From NCBI RefSeq assembly GCF_000801955.1, contig NZ_JSZO01000006.1, forward strand, positions 1-64,000: a stretch of 64,000 bases of DNA, in the 5' to 3' direction. Shown here in pieces: positions 31,629-40,489 of the stretch. The notes below the pieces were generated by a model that worked only from the letters and a program-made list of their open reading frames with translations, did no database searches and had not been told where the DNA came from. This stretch comes from Ralstonia sp. A12 (GTDB taxonomy: Bacteria > Pseudomonadota > Gammaproteobacteria > Burkholderiales > Burkholderiaceae). Numbering within the stretch: position 1 is the stretch's first letter; each line of letters opens with the position of its first letter. Made by a program: the position numbers and the translations under genes.

Positions 31629-32874
31629 GGGCTGACGCCTCCAGATTGGCGCGTGCGTCTGCCCTGCCCCCTTCGTCCACGTTGTCCGCGTGGCTGGCGC
31701 TGGGCACGTTCAGGATCAGCCGGTCGAGCAACGCCGTCAGCACAAAGCCACCAGCCGCCAGCAGGAACGGCAGATGCAGCCCGTAACGATTGACAATCGC
31801 CCCCGCTGCAAACGAAGACAGCAGCACCCCCATGTTCTGGAAGAAATTGGTGATGCTGTAATCGTGCGCGTAGCGCTGCGGTGTCGACAGCCGGAACAGG
31901 TTCACCTCCAGCTTCACAATGATCTGGAACAGCGCCCAGCCGTACAGCACGCGCCCGAGCACGATCAACATTGGGTTGGGCGCCGCATGCAGCAGCAGGC
32001 CCACCATGCCAAGCAGCAGATTGCCCACCGTGTGATCCGGCAACTGACCGCCGCGCGCACGAATGCGCGCATGCAGGCGCAACGCCGCGATGGCGACCAC
32101 ACCCGGAATGGCAAACGCCATGCCAGAAACGAACTCGCTGTCGAGCCCCGACACCTGCTGCCAGTACACCGAGAAAAACGGGCGGATCAGATACGCGCTG
32201 AAGTCGAACACCAGCATCACCAGCGCTAGGCGCAGGATCGGCAGGCGGTCGCGCCAGCCGGTGCGTGGCACCTTGGCCGCTTCCGCGGCGGCGGCCTCGG
32301 CATGCTCGCCCGAGTTGACGCGCACGATCTTGCCGCTGCGGATCAGGTAGAAGCACACGCCCATCTGGAAGAAATCGCCCGCAGCCATGGCGACGATACT
32401 GGCGCGCGGCCCCCACGTCTGCAGCACGAGGCCGCCCACCACCGCACCAAAGATGGCGCCAAAGTGCACCACCACCGAGAGGATGCCCACCGTAGCGGCG
32501 TGCTGCTCCTTGGGCGTGAGCCGCATCATGTACGGATACATCAGCAGGTAGCTGCTCTTGCACATGAACATCAGCATCGACAGCACCCAGTACGTCACCA
32601 CATCAGGGGCCCAGTCGCTCAGCAGGCTGAAGGTGCCCGCTGCAAACTGCGTGTAGACCAGCAAATACAGCGGCTCGATGCGTTTGGCCACGCGCGCCCA
32701 GATTGGCAGCGTGCACATCACGGCAATCGAGATGGCCGCCACATAGGCGCCCACATGCACGGGGCTGTCCAGTCCATAGCGCGACGCAAAGAACTGCGGA
32801 TAGAACGGAATCAGGATCGCATCGCTGATGACGGCAAACACCGTCATCAGGATGATGGTGTTGCGCAGCGTCAT
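31618..32874 (-). CDS. MFS transporter, probable siderophore exporter
   Basis: 418 aa with about 12 hydrophobic segments and no drug-pump signature. Its start overlaps the alcA stop (ATGA) and its end overlaps alcB by 11 bases, so it is built into the siderophore operon; export of the product is the natural job. Bordetella has an MFS alcaligin exporter, AlcS, at the far end of its alc locus, whereas here the transporter is between the first two enzymes. I therefore give no symbol. Direction of transport cannot be read from the sequence. Confidence 0.82.
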   Translation of the reverse strand: MTLRNTIILMTVFAVISDAILIPFYPQFFASRYGLDSPVHVGAYVAAISIAVMCTLPIWARVAKRIEPLYLLVYTQFAAGTFSLLSDWAPDVVTYWVLSMLMFMCKSSYLLMYPYMMRLTPKEQHAATVGILSVVVHFGAIFGAVVGGLVLQTWGPRASIVAMAAGDFFQMGVCFYLIRSGKIVRVNSGEHAEAAAAEAAKVPRTGWRDRLPILRLALVMLVFDFSAYLIRPFFSVYWQQVSGLDSEFVSGMAFAIPGVVAIAALRLHARIRARGGQLPDHTVGNLLLGMVGLLLHAAPNPMLIVLGRVLYGWALFQIIVKLEVNLFRLSTPQRYAHDYSITNFFQNMGVLLSSFAAGAIVNRYGLHLPFLLAAGGFVLTALLDRLILNVPSASHADNVDEGGRADARANLEASAHAN

Positions 32875-34250
32875 GTGGTCACCTCGACGGCCTCTTCCGC
32901 AGCGTCTTCGACGCTCTCGTTGACGGCCCTTTCGGCAACCAGCGGAATGAACTCCGGCGTCGCCGGAATCGCGAAATCCTGGATGGCGACGCGTGGTTCG
33001 ATCTTGTAGTGCTCGACGCCGGTCAGCTCGCGGATGATGTACGAGTTGCGATAGCAGCTCATGCCGATGTCCTGATTGGTCACGCCGTGCGTGTGCAGGC
33101 CCGCGTTCTGCACATAGATCTCGTTGCCGTTGACGTCTGCCGCGTAGTTGCGGGCGAGCTGGTAACGGCCCTTTGCATCCCAGCGCAGCCGGTGGCGGAT
33201 GCCGTCGAGAAACGCCGGGACGTTCTGCTCATAGCCGGTGGCGAACACGAGCCCCTCTGTGCGGTGGGCATAACGCGCACCGCTGTCGACCTGCTGAAAC
33301 TCGATCTCGTAGGTGCCCGTAGCGGCGTCGTGGCGGCAGGCTTGCAGCTCGCAATTGGTGATCAGGTGCGTGCGCAGTTCACCCACCTTGCGCTTGTCGT
33401 CGAGCAGGTCGTAGATCTGGTTGATCAGGCTGGCGTTCACGCCCTTGTACAGGCTGTCCTGCGTGCGGACGATGTCGTCCTTGCGGCCGTCGGGCAGGCT
33501 GTAGAAGTGGTCGATGTAGTCCGGCGAGAACATCTCCAATGTCAGCTTGGTGGTCTCCATCTGGAAGAAGCGCGGCGAACGCGTGATCCAGACCAGGCGG
33601 TAGTCATGCTTGTCACTTTCCTTGAGCAGGTCGTAATAGACCTCCGCCGCGCTCTGCCCGCTGCCGACGATGGTGATGGAGCGTTTCTCGCGCAACGACT
33701 CGCGCACGTCGATGTAGTCAGCGGTATGCAGGTAGCGATGACCATCGCGCCGCACGCACGCTGGGAACGACGGCGATGACCCCACCCCAAGCACCAGCTT
33801 GCGCGCACGCACCTCAAACGGCTCGCACGCTGCGCCACGGAAGCCGGTGACGACGTAGCAGCCACGCTGCGCGTCGTACGCCAGCGCCTGCACGTCGTGG
33901 TGGAAGCGCGCACTGGTGAGCTGCGCGACGACCCACTTGCAGTAGCGGTTGTATTCCGCCCGGCTCAGATAGAAGTTCTCGCGGAAGTAATACGAATAGA
34001 TCTTGCCTTCCTGCTTGCAGTAATTCAGATAGCTGAAACGGCTTTTCGGGTCCGCCAAACTGACGAGATCCGCCAGGAATGGATTCTGCAATGTGGTGTT
34101 ATCAATCAGCATGCCAGGATGCCAGTTGAATTCCGGTGAACGTTCCAGAAATACGCCATCCAGATCATCAATCGGCTCAGCCAGACACGCCAGGCTTAAA
34201 TTAAATGGACCTAACCCAATGGCAATAAAGTCATGAATATCTGATTCCAT
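32871..34250 (-). CDS. alcA: FAD/NADPH-dependent diamine or amino-acid N-monooxygenase (AlcA/IucD/SidA family)
   Basis: 459 aa from the ATG at 34250, 10 bases after AGGAGG. It puts the hydroxyl on the terminal amine, the first step to a hydroxamate. FAD motif IGLGPFNLSLA starts near 11, NADPH motif IVGSGQSAAEVYYDLL near 208, and the C-terminal ATGYEQNVPAFL near 355 is the family's substrate/flavin motif. The substrate is probably putrescine, by analogy with AlcA and PubA; ornithine or lysine hydroxylases look similar. It heads the siderophore operon. The first codons and leader are noticeably AT-rich. Confidence 0.9.
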   Translation of the reverse strand: MESDIHDFIAIGLGPFNLSLACLAEPIDDLDGVFLERSPEFNWHPGMLIDNTTLQNPFLADLVSLADPKSRFSYLNYCKQEGKIYSYYFRENFYLSRAEYNRYCKWVVAQLTSARFHHDVQALAYDAQRGCYVVTGFRGAACEPFEVRARKLVLGVGSSPSFPACVRRDGHRYLHTADYIDVRESLREKRSITIVGSGQSAAEVYYDLLKESDKHDYRLVWITRSPRFFQMETTKLTLEMFSPDYIDHFYSLPDGRKDDIVRTQDSLYKGVNASLINQIYDLLDDKRKVGELRTHLITNCELQACRHDAATGTYEIEFQQVDSGARYAHRTEGLVFATGYEQNVPAFLDGIRHRLRWDAKGRYQLARNYAADVNGNEIYVQNAGLHTHGVTNQDIGMSCYRNSYIIRELTGVEHYKIEPRVAIQDFAIPATPEFIPLVAERAVNESVEDAAEEAVEVTT

Positions 34251-34426
34251 CACGTTTGAACCTCCTGATTTACAAAAGCGATGACAAAAAGACTCCAGCC
34301 GGCGAACACGCGATCGCGCGCGCACGCCTCCCGTCGGCTGGCGACATCAGGCCGCGCCTAGGCTGGGTGAATTCAGGTGGGGTTTTGATCACGGCCGATG
34401 CGTGCCGGCCGCTGAGGGATCATGGA

Positions 34427-34444
34427 ATATCGCAAATGCGATAT
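34427..34444. promoter_or_regulatory. 8-2-8 palindrome upstream of alcA; candidate operator
   Basis: ATATCGCA-AA-TGCGATAT, perfect arms, about 180 bases before the alcA ATG in the 300-base gap between alcA and the receptor gene. It does not fit Fur (GATAATGATAATC). No -35/-10 pair was convincing in the gap. The gap also holds a GCCCAGCG/CGCTGGGC hairpin (34463-34493) with its T run in the loop rather than after the stem. Confidence 0.4.
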
Positions 34445-34551
34445 CGAGACAGATTTTGAACCGCCCAGCGACTGCAAAAAAGAGCCGCTGGGCAACAAGC
34501 TAAGTCACAATACTACACGGAGATTATGATGCTTGCGTTAAGAAATATAAA

Positions 34552-36756
34552 TTACCACTGATACGAAATGGTTGCCATCACATTGCGCGCATCACCCCAA
34601 TAACAGTAGTTACTGTTCATGCAAGATGCCACATACGTTTTGTTAAAGATATTCTTAGCCGACAATTGCAGCTTTGCGCCTTTGAGCGATGGGTCCCAGC
34701 GTGCGAGGTCGATGCGCAGCATCAGGTCGACCAGCGTGTACGGCGGCACCTTGAAGCTGTTGGCGTTGTCGCCGTAGCTCGTGCCAACGTAGCGCACACC
34801 CACACCCCCCGTGTAGCCGGGCATGAAGGTCCAATCTCCCCACACCGACGCCATATGACGCGGCGCCTGGTACGGCGTGTTGCCCGTGAACCCCTCGGCC
34901 GATTCGACGAACTTCATGTCCGTGAAGGTGTAGTTGGCTAGCACCGAGACGGTGTCCGTCACCTGTGAGCGCGCCTCCAGCTCCAGCCCGCGCGTACGAA
35001 TCTTGCCGGTGGGCACGTAATAGATCTGGCTGACCGGCTTACTGGCGACGTTGTCCTGCTCCAGGTTGAACACGGCAGCCGACAACATCGTGCTCGAACC
35101 CTTCGGCTGATAGCGCACACCCGCCTCGAACTGTTTGGCCGTTGCGGGCTGCAGCAGGTTGCCACGTTGATCTGCGCGCAGGCTTGGGTTGAAGCCATCG
35201 GCATAACTGAAATACGGCGCGATACCGTTGTCGAACAGGTAGACCACGCCCGCGCGCTTGGTGAACTTCGAGCCGCTCCACTCCGAAGGCGTGCCCGTGC
35301 CATACAGGTTGGATGCCTTGGCGTGGTCTTCACGCACACCCAGCGTAAAGCGCCAGCGGTCAATAGCGATCTGGTCCTGCAGGTACACACCGGTCTGCTC
35401 AAGCCAGCGGTCGATCGGCGCCGCAGAAACGCCCGTCAGGCCCGGATTGCCATAGACCGGATTAAACGCATTGATCGGGTCGGCACTGCCGGATTCCCAG
35501 AAGCCATCGACGTGGCGCTTCTGGTAGTCCAGGCCGACCAGCATCGTGTGCTTGACGGAGCCGGTCGTGAACTTGCCTTCGAGCTGGTTATCGACCGTAT
35601 AGGCGTGCGTGGCCTCCTTGGCACCGGCGTAGTAGCGCGTCAGGTTGTTCGCGTCGGCCCAGCCGAAGCCGTAGATCTGGCGCATACGTACGTCGCCGAA
35701 TATGTAGCGGAAGTTCTGGCGCACCGTCCATTGGTCATTGAACGCGTGCTCGAACTGGTAGCCCACCATGCGCTCGGTACGGCGGAATTTTTCGACCGTC
35801 GGGTCGCCATCGAAGAAGTAGCGCGAGATCGTGCGGCCGTTGCGTGGGAAGAGGCTGCCCTCCGCCGGCACGCCACTGTTGAAACTACCTTCCGGATCGT
35901 GCTGCAGATAGGCCTGCAGCAACAGGTGCGTGTTGGGCGTGAAGTTGATGGCCAGCGACGGTGCGATGGCAAAGCGCTGCTCACGCACGTGCTGGAACTG
36001 CGAGTCCATGCCACGCGCCAGACCGGTCACACGAAAGGCCATCACGCCGTTCTGGTCCACCGGCCCGGAGATATCGAACGCCCCCTCAACACGATTGCGG
36101 TTGCCCACCGTGAACTCGACTTCGTGATACGGCTGGAACAGCGGCTTTTTGCTGACGAGTGAGACGACCCCACCCGGCGAAGCACGCCCAAACAGAACCG
36201 AGCCAGGCCCCTTGAGTACATCAATACGTTGCAGGAAGTACGGATCGATCTGGAACGAGCTATAGCTGCCTTGATCCCCCTGCAGGCTCAGGCCGTCGAG
36301 CAGCGCGTTGTTGACGCTGGCGTCGTTGAAGCCGCGCAGCGCGACGTAGTCATACCGGTTGGCTGCCCCGACCAGCCCCGTAAACGCACCCGACGTATAG
36401 TTGAGCGCCTCCGACAAGCCGCGTGGCCGCTGGTCTTCAAGCTGCTGCTGCGTGATCACGGAGATCGATTGCGGCGTCTCGATGATCGGCGTATCAGTCT
36501 TGGTGCCTGCCGAGCTTTGCTTGGCAACGAAGCCCTTGCCGGGGCTCTGAGCGGTCTCGCCTCGGCCGACCACCGTGGCGGTGGGCAGCGTGGCGCTGAC
36601 CTCGCTGGTAGTACTCTGCGCTATCACATGCGTTGGCAGTGCGGCCCCCAGCAGCACTGCGCAAGTCAGCCGTGCAGCGAGCGCCATGGGGCGCAGCGTC
36701 GTACGGCAAGTCGTTTCAGATGGAAAAACCGTTGTTGTGTTGGTGTGCTTTGGCAT
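34552..36756 (-). CDS. TonB-dependent ferric-siderophore receptor
   Basis: 734 aa from the ATG at 36756; ATG at 36792 and TTG at 36810 are in frame, and none has a clear ribosome binding site. A signal peptide ends near THVIAQ. The plug domain begins soon after (TPIIETPQSISVITQQQLED, GFNDASVNNALLDGLSLQG, VLKGPGSVLFGRASPGGVV), so there is no N-terminal STN signalling domain. The 22-strand barrel ends in Trp (TISYQW), as outer-membrane proteins should. FauA/FhuE-like by general pattern. It lies just downstream of the ECF sigma gene and upstream of the siderophore operon, whose product it most likely imports. Confidence 0.9.
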   Translation of the reverse strand: MPKHTNTTTVFPSETTCRTTLRPMALAARLTCAVLLGAALPTHVIAQSTTSEVSATLPTATVVGRGETAQSPGKGFVAKQSSAGTKTDTPIIETPQSISVITQQQLEDQRPRGLSEALNYTSGAFTGLVGAANRYDYVALRGFNDASVNNALLDGLSLQGDQGSYSSFQIDPYFLQRIDVLKGPGSVLFGRASPGGVVSLVSKKPLFQPYHEVEFTVGNRNRVEGAFDISGPVDQNGVMAFRVTGLARGMDSQFQHVREQRFAIAPSLAINFTPNTHLLLQAYLQHDPEGSFNSGVPAEGSLFPRNGRTISRYFFDGDPTVEKFRRTERMVGYQFEHAFNDQWTVRQNFRYIFGDVRMRQIYGFGWADANNLTRYYAGAKEATHAYTVDNQLEGKFTTGSVKHTMLVGLDYQKRHVDGFWESGSADPINAFNPVYGNPGLTGVSAAPIDRWLEQTGVYLQDQIAIDRWRFTLGVREDHAKASNLYGTGTPSEWSGSKFTKRAGVVYLFDNGIAPYFSYADGFNPSLRADQRGNLLQPATAKQFEAGVRYQPKGSSTMLSAAVFNLEQDNVASKPVSQIYYVPTGKIRTRGLELEARSQVTDTVSVLANYTFTDMKFVESAEGFTGNTPYQAPRHMASVWGDWTFMPGYTGGVGVRYVGTSYGDNANSFKVPPYTLVDLMLRIDLARWDPSLKGAKLQLSAKNIFNKTYVASCMNSNYCYWGDARNVMATISYQW

Positions 36757-36840
36757 GGTGTGTTGGAAGATGCGTGTGGTTTCCACACCCATCGACGATC
36801 CACACTGCAAAAGCGGAACCGGCTTCGGAACTTTTTTCGA

Positions 36841-37371
36841 TCAGGGCATCGCGCACGTCGCGCAACGCTCAACCGCCTGCACGAGGTACTTGCGCACCAT
36901 GCGTGTCGACTTGCCAAGCTGCTCGGCAATGCACGCATGCGATTGCCCTTCGACATAGCGCAGGCGAACCGCCTCGCGCGCGCTGGGTGACTGCGTCTCC
37001 AGCATCGCACTGGTGTGCTGCAGCGTCTGGGCCTGGGCCATGTGCTGCTCGGGCGATGGCGCATGACCAAACTGTTCGCATCGCAGCGTCAGCTCATCCA
37101 GGCAGGCACATTCGACACGCCGCCGGCGCGCACGATCGATCATCAGGTGCTTGGCGGTAGTCGTCAGATAAGCACGCGGCTCGCGTACCTCACGCAACGC
37201 ATCGGGCAAAGCCAGTACGCGCATGAAGGTGTCGTGCAGCACATCCGCCGCCTCTTCCGGACACGCAAGCTTCTTGCGCAGCCACGCGAACAGCCAATCG
37301 CTGTGGCAAACGTAAAGCGAATCAATACGCGTCTCGATGTCGTGCAGCGGATTGGGCTGAACGGCCGGCAT
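36841..37371 (-). CDS. ECF sigma factor, FecI/PvdS-like
   Basis: 176 aa. Region 2 is YVCHSDWLFAWLRKKLACPEEAADVLHDTFMRV with REPRAYLTTTAKHLMIDRARRRR; region 4 is LETQSPSAREAVRLRYVEGQSHACIAEQLGKSTRMVRKYL with the helix-turn-helix. This is the iron-starvation group. No FecR anti-sigma gene follows: the next gene is the receptor, which lacks a signalling domain, so control is probably by transcription through the Fur box 59-79 bases upstream. GGGAG stands 5 bases before the ATG. Likely targets are the receptor and siderophore operons. Confidence 0.92.
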   Translation of the reverse strand: MPAVQPNPLHDIETRIDSLYVCHSDWLFAWLRKKLACPEEAADVLHDTFMRVLALPDALREVREPRAYLTTTAKHLMIDRARRRRVECACLDELTLRCEQFGHAPSPEQHMAQAQTLQHTSAMLETQSPSAREAVRLRYVEGQSHACIAEQLGKSTRMVRKYLVQAVERCATCAMP

Positions 37372-37429
37372 GCGGGCTCCCGGAAATGGACCGGACGCGC
37401 ACGCCTACATGGTCAGATAGCGCCCATAC

Positions 37430-37450
37430 AAATGAGAATCATTCTCATTT
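37430..37450. promoter_or_regulatory. Fur box upstream of the ECF sigma gene
   Basis: Perfect palindrome AAATGAGAATCATTCTCATTT centred on C37440. It matches the Fur 9-1-9 and hexamer-repeat models (GAGAAT-CATTCTC). It overlaps the predicted -10 of the sigma gene promoter, so iron-loaded Fur would block it. Confidence 0.9.
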
Positions 37451-37476
37451 TATGAGTCGAGCAACCCTGTTTGCAA
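37449..37476 (-). promoter_or_regulatory. putative promoter of the ECF sigma gene
   Basis: On the minus strand TTGCAA (37476-37471), a 16-base spacer and CATAAA (37454-37449). Each hexamer matches sigma70 at 4 of 6. The Fur palindrome begins at the -10, which supports the assignment. Confidence 0.45.
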
Positions 37477-37528
37477 ACGGGGATTCAAAAGGGAGTGCTA
37501 AGAATGGGCGCCCTGCGGCAAGACGCCC

Positions 37529-37723
37529 TTAAGCCGCATCGTCGGTAGAGCGATGCCGCCACGCCATCAGGGCAATGGCCAGCGCAGCCACCGAAAGACC
37601 GATCGCCAGCCCGGTCAGCCGGCCGGCGCGCCGTGCTTCATCGGCCTGCTCGCGCGCCTCGATGGCCTGGCGCACGGTTTCCCAGAAGGCCTCGCGGTGC
37701 TCGTTCTCGTCAAAGATGGACAT
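37529..37723 (-). CDS. small single-pass membrane protein, unknown function
   Basis: 64 aa from the ATG at 37723 (MSIFDENEHREAFW), with AGGGAAG upstream. The N-terminal half is a charged amphipathic helix (AIEAREQADEARRAG), followed by one hydrophobic segment (about 38-57, LTGLAIGLSVAALAIALMAW) and a short charged tail. Unrecognised. It lies between the Fur-controlled sigma gene and an MHS transporter, on their strand, without an obvious link to either. Confidence 0.6.
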   Translation of the reverse strand: MSIFDENEHREAFWETVRQAIEAREQADEARRAGRLTGLAIGLSVAALAIALMAWRHRSTDDAA

Positions 37724-37818
37724 GGCACGCTTCCCTGTTGTCTGCGTATGGCTTGCCTTGTCATCGTAGGGAACGTGCGGCAGGCGCGCCACCGCACGTT
37801 TCGCGTAGGAAGCCGCGC

Positions 37819-39216
37819 TCAGACTGCTGCGACAGGCTTGCCGACGGGTGCGGCAGGTGCGCGAGGGGCATCGGCGTCACCCTGCCCCAAGTCCATTGCG
37901 TCGGCGCGCTCAGCAGTGGAGAGTTCATCGGCGCGATACCCCGTGCGGTTGAGCAGCACCAGCGTGCACGCCAATGACACCAGCGCATACAGCGCTGACG
38001 ACACCGCCACGCCTACGATGTTGCCCGTGCTGTTGAGCATCCACTGCGCGAACACCGGCGTGCCACCGCCCACCACTAGCGAACACAACTGATACGCCAG
38101 CGAGAGCCCCGTATAGCGGATGCGCGTCGGGAACACGCGCGCCAGGATGCCGCCGATGGCGCCGTAGAACATGGAATGCGGAATCGTCGCCAGGCACATG
38201 CCGAGCAGCGCAATCCAGTACACCTTGGTCTCGATGGCATAGAACATCACCGGCATGAGCAGGAACTCGGGCAGCACCATCAGGCAGATCGCGCGGCGCA
38301 TGTCCATGCGCGAGACCAGCCACGCGCCCAGAGGCTGCGTGATGAACTGCACTACCAGCGCAATCGCAATGATGCCGAGGAAGGTGTCCTGCGCGTAGCC
38401 GAGTTCCTTCGTAGCCCACGCCAACGCGAAGTTGCTCTTCAGGTAGGTCACGTGAATGAGCGGCAGCGTGCCGGCACCCAGCAGCACCAGGCCCCAGTGG
38501 TCACGCACCACATCCTTGAGCGGCAGCTTGACGGTCTTCTTCTGCGCCAGCACGCGCTTCATGTCATCGGATTCTTCCAGCTTCAGGCGGATGACCATGC
38601 CCACGATCACCAGCAGCGCCGACAGCAGGAACGGCACGCGCCAGCCCCACAGCATGAACTGCGGTGTCGGCAACGCGCTCAACACGAAGAACACCACCGT
38701 CGCCAGCAGGTTGCCCGTGGGCGAGCCCTGCTGCGCAAACGCGGAGTACAGGATGCTCTTGCGCTTGGGTGCGCTCTCGCTGGCGATCAGCACCGCACCG
38801 CCCCACTCGCCGCCCACGGCCACGCCCTGAATCACACGCAGCACCACGAGCCCCACCGGTGCCCACATGCCGATCTGCGCATAGGTGGGCAACAGGCCAA
38901 TGCCCATCGTAGCCAACCCCATCAGGATGAGCGTGATGATCAGCGTGGTCTTGCGGCCGATCTTGTCGCCCAGGTGGCCGAAGATGATCCCACCGATGGG
39001 CCGCGCAGCAAAACCGGCCCACAGCGTCACGAACGACAGCAAGGTGGCAACGCCTGGGTCCAGCGTCTTCGAGAAAAACACCTTGCCGAAGACGAGCGCG
39101 GCGGCAAGCCCGTAGATGTAGAAGTCGTACCACTCGATGGTGGTGCCGATGAACGCGGCAACCGCAGCGCGACGCGGCTGCAGGTTCGCGGTCTGGGGCG
39201 CGGGCTGGTGAGGCAT
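37819..39216 (-). CDS. MFS transporter, metabolite:H+ symporter (MHS) family
   Basis: 465 aa, about 12 transmembrane segments. MHS hallmarks are IGTTIEWYDFYIYGLAAAL near 25, RPIGGIIFGHLGDKIGRK near 73 and VIQGVAVGGEWGGAVLIASE near 130. The family imports carboxylates such as shikimate, citrate, 2-oxoglutarate or betaine with protons. It is the last gene after the acyl-CoA dehydrogenase and CoA-transferase genes (85-base gap), so it probably imports the acid they degrade. The extra C-terminal tail is hydrophilic and Ala/Pro-rich. Confidence 0.88.
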   Translation of the reverse strand: MPHQPAPQTANLQPRRAAVAAFIGTTIEWYDFYIYGLAAALVFGKVFFSKTLDPGVATLLSFVTLWAGFAARPIGGIIFGHLGDKIGRKTTLIITLILMGLATMGIGLLPTYAQIGMWAPVGLVVLRVIQGVAVGGEWGGAVLIASESAPKRKSILYSAFAQQGSPTGNLLATVVFFVLSALPTPQFMLWGWRVPFLLSALLVIVGMVIRLKLEESDDMKRVLAQKKTVKLPLKDVVRDHWGLVLLGAGTLPLIHVTYLKSNFALAWATKELGYAQDTFLGIIAIALVVQFITQPLGAWLVSRMDMRRAICLMVLPEFLLMPVMFYAIETKVYWIALLGMCLATIPHSMFYGAIGGILARVFPTRIRYTGLSLAYQLCSLVVGGGTPVFAQWMLNSTGNIVGVAVSSALYALVSLACTLVLLNRTGYRADELSTAERADAMDLGQGDADAPRAPAAPVGKPVAAV

Positions 39217-39301
39217 GTTGGTCTCCTTGGTGGTACTGCCGGTTTGGCGCGGCCTCTGTCGGGCCGTCTGCCTTGTTGCGGTGAATCCGCTTCAGTTCAT
39301 T

Positions 39302-40489
39302 TCATTTCAGAACGCCGGCCTCGAACAAGCGCTGCCGGGTGTCTGCGTCAATGCCGAGCGAGGCCAGCACGGCATCGGTATCGGCACCCAGCGCAGGCGG
39401 CGCATTGCGATACGTGGCCGGCGTGCGCGACAGCTTGATCGGCGATCCCGTACCGCGGTACTCGCCCAGCTCGACCACCATCTGCCGATGCAGCGTATGC
39501 GGGTGGCGCGCCACCACGTCGACGCTCTGCACGGGCCCGCACGGCACGCCGCCGCGGATCAGGTCTTGCGCAAGCGTCTCGCAATCAAAGCGCGCCAGTT
39601 GCGCCTCCAGCGCCTGCTTGAGCTCCGGGCGATGCGCGCAACGGCTGCGGTTGTCGGCAAAGCGCGCGTCTTCAGCCAACGCTGGCACGCCGATATGCGC
39701 ACACAGCTTGGCGAACTGGCGGTCATTGCCCACGGCCAGGAAGATCGGCGCGGTGCCAGTCTGGTAGCTGTCGTACGGCGTGATGTTCGGGTGCGCATTG
39801 CCACTGCGCTGCGGCACCTTGCCCGAGCCGAAGTAATTGGGCAGATGCGGATGCAGCAGTGACACGCCGCAGTCGTACAGTGCAATGTCGATCGATTGCC
39901 CGCGCCCGCTCTTCTCGCGCTCGGCCAGTGCCAACAGAATGCCGGCCAGTGCGTTGAGCCCCGTCACCATATCGACGATCGGCAGACCAACGCGCATCGG
40001 GCCGCCATCGCGTTCGCCATTGACGCTCATCAGGCCGGCCATGGCCTGGATCGCAGCGTCATAGCCGGGTAACCCGCCCAACGGGCCGTCCGGGCCGAAG
40101 CCTGAGACTGCGCAGTGGATCAAGCGCGGAAAACGCGGTTGCAGATCGCGTTCGAAATCCATGCCCCAGCGCGCCAACGTGCCAGGCTTGAAGTTCTCGA
40201 CCAGCACATCGGCGTCTTCCAGCAATTGCCAGAGCACGGCGCGGCCCTCGTCGCACGACAGGTCGACGGAGATGCCGAGCTTGTTGCGGTTGACGCCGTT
40301 GAAGTACCACGCGGTGTCGCTCTCATCGAACGGCGGGCCCCAGGTGCGGGTCTCGTCGCCGACAGGTGGCTCCAGTTTGATGACCTGTGCGCCGTGATCG
40401 GCCAGGGCCTGTGTGCAGTACGGCCCGCCGAGCACGCGGCTCAGGTCGATGACCTTCAGACCGTGCAATGCCCCGTCCACCGCACTCAT
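39302..40489 (-). CDS. CaiB/BaiF-type (class III) CoA transferase
   Basis: 395 aa from the ATG at 40489, which overlaps the stop of the dehydrogenase gene (ATGA). MSAVDGALHGLKVIDLSRVLGGPYC is the typical start. The catalytic Asp should be in NKLGISVDLSCDEGR or in the following ENFKPG region; GFGPDGPLGGLPGYDAAIQAMAGLMSVNGE and GQSIDIALYDC are family signatures. It moves CoA between an acyl-CoA and a free acid such as a dicarboxylate. Substrate unknown; the neighbours point to a carboxylate catabolic unit. Confidence 0.9.
   Translation of the reverse strand: MSAVDGALHGLKVIDLSRVLGGPYCTQALADHGAQVIKLEPPVGDETRTWGPPFDESDTAWYFNGVNRNKLGISVDLSCDEGRAVLWQLLEDADVLVENFKPGTLARWGMDFERDLQPRFPRLIHCAVSGFGPDGPLGGLPGYDAAIQAMAGLMSVNGERDGGPMRVGLPIVDMVTGLNALAGILLALAEREKSGRGQSIDIALYDCGVSLLHPHLPNYFGSGKVPQRSGNAHPNITPYDSYQTGTAPIFLAVGNDRQFAKLCAHIGVPALAEDARFADNRSRCAHRPELKQALEAQLARFDCETLAQDLIRGGVPCGPVQSVDVVARHPHTLHRQMVVELGEYRGTGSPIKLSRTPATYRNAPPALGADTDAVLASLGIDADTRQRLFEAGVLK

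Noticed and set aside
34463-34493. GCCCAGCG/CGCTGGGC hairpin as terminator of the receptor gene
   Set aside because: The T run is inside the loop and none follows the stem on the minus strand, so it is not a standard intrinsic terminator.
34251-34551. ECF-type or sigma70 promoter for alcA
   Set aside because: No -35/-10 pair with acceptable match and spacing could be picked by eye.
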